A DNA stretch of 6,918 bases, from positions 1-6,918 of the forward strand of contig VBOF01000134.1 of assembly GCA_005877855.1 (NCBI GenBank), given 5' to 3'. The stretch comes from Nitrospirota bacterium (GTDB lineage: Bacteria > Nitrospirota > Nitrospiria > Nitrospirales > NS-4). Below the pieces are notes generated by a model. It was not told the origin of the DNA. It saw only the letters and a program-made list of their open reading frames with translations, and searched no databases. Shown piece after piece: positions 5,633-6,918 of this stretch (the first letter of the stretch is position 1; each line of letters starts with the position of its first letter). Made by a program: the position numbers and the translations under genes.

Positions 5633-6820
5633 TTACGGTCCGGCTTGGGCCGCGCCGCGTGGCCGACGCATGGTGCCACGAACCAGCTTGAATTCAAAGA
5701 GGCGGCACTCCAGCGCGCCGTTGAAGAGTGGCGTTCGGCGCGACGCTGCCAGCCCGATCAGCTTGGGCAGGCGCGGGTCCGCCGTGAAGATGTAGGCACG
5801 CCAGCCGGCGAAGTTGCGCTTGAGCACATCGCCCAGGCGCGGGTAGAACGCGGCGAGAGCCGCCTGATCGCCCAACCGTACGCCGTACGGCGGGTTCGTG
5901 ACGATGACGCCTGCCGCGGCTGGCGGCTTCATGTCCAGCACATCGGCCTGCGTCAGGACCACTGCATCCGCCAGCCCAGCGGCATCGAAGTTGGCTCGCG
6001 CCGCCTGGAGCGCACGCCTGTCGCGGTCACTTCCATAGATGGCAGGGGCAGCCTTCGGGATCTGCGCCGCCCGGCTGGCCTCGCACAGGTCGCGCCACGT
6101 CTTCGAATCAAAGTTATGCAGCTTCTCGAACGCAAAGCCACGACCCAGGCCAGGCGCGATGTGCCGCGCCAGGAGGACGGCTTCCATCAGGATCGTGCCG
6201 CCTCCGCACATGGGATCGAGCAATGCCTGCTCCGGCGCCCACCCGGACAGGCGCAGGATGCCTGCCGCCAGGTTCTCGCGGAGCGGCGCCTCGCCGCTCG
6301 CCTTGCGCAATCCACGCTTGAACAACGGCTCGCCCGATGTGTCGAGGTACAGCGTCACGTGCTGAGCGTCCAGAAAGGCATCAATGCGGATGTCGGGTTG
6401 GCGGGTGTCCACGCTGGGTCGAGCGCCGGTGGCCGCACGGAACCGATCGCAGACGGCGTCTTTGATCTTGAGCGTGACGTAATCAAGGCTCATGAGCGGG
6501 CAATGTTGCGCGCTGACCTTGAGCTTGATCGTGCGGCGGGCGGAAAACCAGTCGCGCCAGGGCAGGTCATAGGCCGCCTGATACACGTCCTGTTCGGTCC
6601 GGTAGGGGCCATGAAAGACGCGCCACAGTACCCGGCTGGCGATCCGGCTTTCCAGATTGACCCGGTAGCAGAGGCAGAACGCACCGGTGAACCCGACGCC
6701 CCCGGCGGTCGCCGCGATGTCTTGCGCGCCCAACTCATCCAACTCGGTCGCGAGCACACCCTCCAGCCCGCGCGGGCACGGCGCGAAGAAGGTATAGTGT
6801 GGGGCGGCGGGTCCTGTCAC
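5633..6820 (-). CDS. rlmL: THUMP-domain class I SAM-dependent RNA methyltransferase, short RlmL type
   Basis: This 395-residue enzyme is predicted to methylate guanosine N2 in 23S rRNA (the RlmL reaction, m2G2445 in E. coli) in the cytoplasm. The N-terminus FFAPCPRGLEGVLATELDELG (11-31) and FHGPYRTEQDVYQAAYDLPW (69-88) belong to the ferredoxin-like plus THUMP region, which continues to about 165. The linker KRGLRKASGEAPLRENLAAGIL (168-189) is typical. The Rossmann methyltransferase carries the SAM motif DPMCGGGT (202-209, one Gly where Ser is common) and the catalytic NPPYG (309-313) of N2-guanine methyltransferases. It is about 300 residues shorter than E. coli RlmL because the second (RlmK) methyltransferase domain is absent. 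This short form is widespread (YpsC type), so the exact target site is uncertain. The start is GTG, preceded by AGGTGA at about 8 nt. It is divergent from the Nudix gene with 29 bp between starts. Confidence 0.92.
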   Translation of the reverse strand: MTGPAAPHYTFFAPCPRGLEGVLATELDELGAQDIAATAGGVGFTGAFCLCYRVNLESRIASRVLWRVFHGPYRTEQDVYQAAYDLPWRDWFSARRTIKLKVSAQHCPLMSLDYVTLKIKDAVCDRFRAATGARPSVDTRQPDIRIDAFLDAQHVTLYLDTSGEPLFKRGLRKASGEAPLRENLAAGILRLSGWAPEQALLDPMCGGGTILMEAVLLARHIAPGLGRGFAFEKLHNFDSKTWRDLCEASRAAQIPKAAPAIYGSDRDRRALQAARANFDAAGLADAVVLTQADVLDMKPPAAAGVIVTNPPYGVRLGDQAALAAFYPRLGDVLKRNFAGWRAYIFTADPRLPKLIGLAASRRTPLFNGALECRLFEFKLVRGTMRRPRGAAQAGP

Positions 6821-6843
6821 TGTGTGTTCACCTGTGCCATAAT
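6814..6843 (+). promoter_or_regulatory. Candidate sigma70-type promoter for the Nudix gene (leaderless mRNA)
   Basis: CTGTCA (6814-6819, 4 of 6 to TTGACA) is followed after 18 bp by CATAAT (6838-6843, 5 of 6 to TATAAT). A start seven bases past the -10 falls on the A of the Nudix ATG at 6850. No Shine-Dalgarno is visible before that ATG, which fits a leaderless message. The -35 overlaps the first codon of the divergent rlmL gene. Confidence 0.45.
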
Positions 6844-6849
6844 CCGGCT

Positions 6850-6918
6850 ATGAACTTCTGCAGCCATTGCGGGTCGCCGGTCTCGCGGAAAGTTCCGCCC
6901 GGCGACACGCTGCCCCGC
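6850..6918 (+). CDS. Nudix hydrolase with N-terminal zinc ribbon, 5' fragment cut by window edge
   Basis: Only 23 codons are in the window. They read MNFCSHCGSPVSRKVPPGDT followed by LPR, the characteristic head of Nudix hydrolases with an N-terminal zinc ribbon. C4 and C7 are the first CxxC knuckle, and PPGDT-x-PR leads to the second CxxC, which would lie just past the edge. Such enzymes hydrolyse nucleoside diphosphates linked to another group (ADP-ribose, NADH and similar). The Nudix box itself is outside the window, so the activity is inferred from the head alone. The ATG has no ribosome site upstream, and a good -10 sits seven bases before it. Confidence 0.75.
   Translation, partial: MNFCSHCGSPVSRKVPPGDTLPR

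Noticed and set aside
5611..5697. N-terminal extension of the CHCC protein to an ATG at 5697
   Set aside because: It would overlap the end of rlmL, encodes a basic low-complexity stretch, and the internal ATG at 5610 has a well-placed GGAG.
5645..6853. 402-codon plus-strand frame opposite rlmL
   Set aside because: No domain signature, and it would end inside the Nudix start; shadow of the methyltransferase gene.

Overview
The window is a compact, GC-rich (by eye, low 60s %), didermal bacterial segment with no RNA genes, mobile elements or CRISPR. The outer-membrane TonB-dependent receptor with a signal peptide, a TonB box and a terminal aromatic residue shows a Gram-negative-type envelope. 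The mix of families (DUF3047, a MerA-like oxidoreductase next to TVP38, a PGLGQ-type small membrane protein) would suit a Nitrospirota/NC10-like or proteobacterial chromosome, but that placement is only an impression.

Layout, left to right. (1) Positions 1-2655, minus strand: a tight three-gene operon read right to left. It encodes a TVP38/TMEM64 (VTT-domain) inner-membrane protein, a MerA-like FAD pyridine nucleotide-disulfide oxidoreductase, and a secreted DUF3047 protein cut by the left edge. The last two genes share an ATGA stop/start overlap. A 14-bp perfect palindrome lies over a plausible promoter just upstream. (2) 2773-3075, minus: a small PGLGQ-motif membrane protein. (3) 3197-5251, plus: an orphan TonB-dependent receptor, divergent from (2), with an inverted repeat overlapping a TTGACA hexamer just before its start. 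(4) 5260-6820, minus: a THUMP-domain 23S rRNA methyltransferase (short RlmL type) followed after 22 bp by a 116-residue protein made of two copies of a putative CHCC zinc-binding unit. (5) 6850 to the right edge, plus: the first 23 codons of a zinc-ribbon Nudix hydrolase, whose best promoter would give a leaderless mRNA.

Functionally, the left operon looks like a membrane-associated thiol/redox module: a membrane protein, a cytoplasmic flavoenzyme that has the MerA-type active-site Tyr but not MerA's C-terminal Cys pair, and an exported protein of unknown function. The receptor imports an unknown TonB-dependent substrate. The right-hand genes are housekeeping (rRNA methylation, nucleotide hydrolysis) plus one unrecognised small Cys-rich protein. 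The least explained items are the duplicated CHCC protein and the composition of the left operon.
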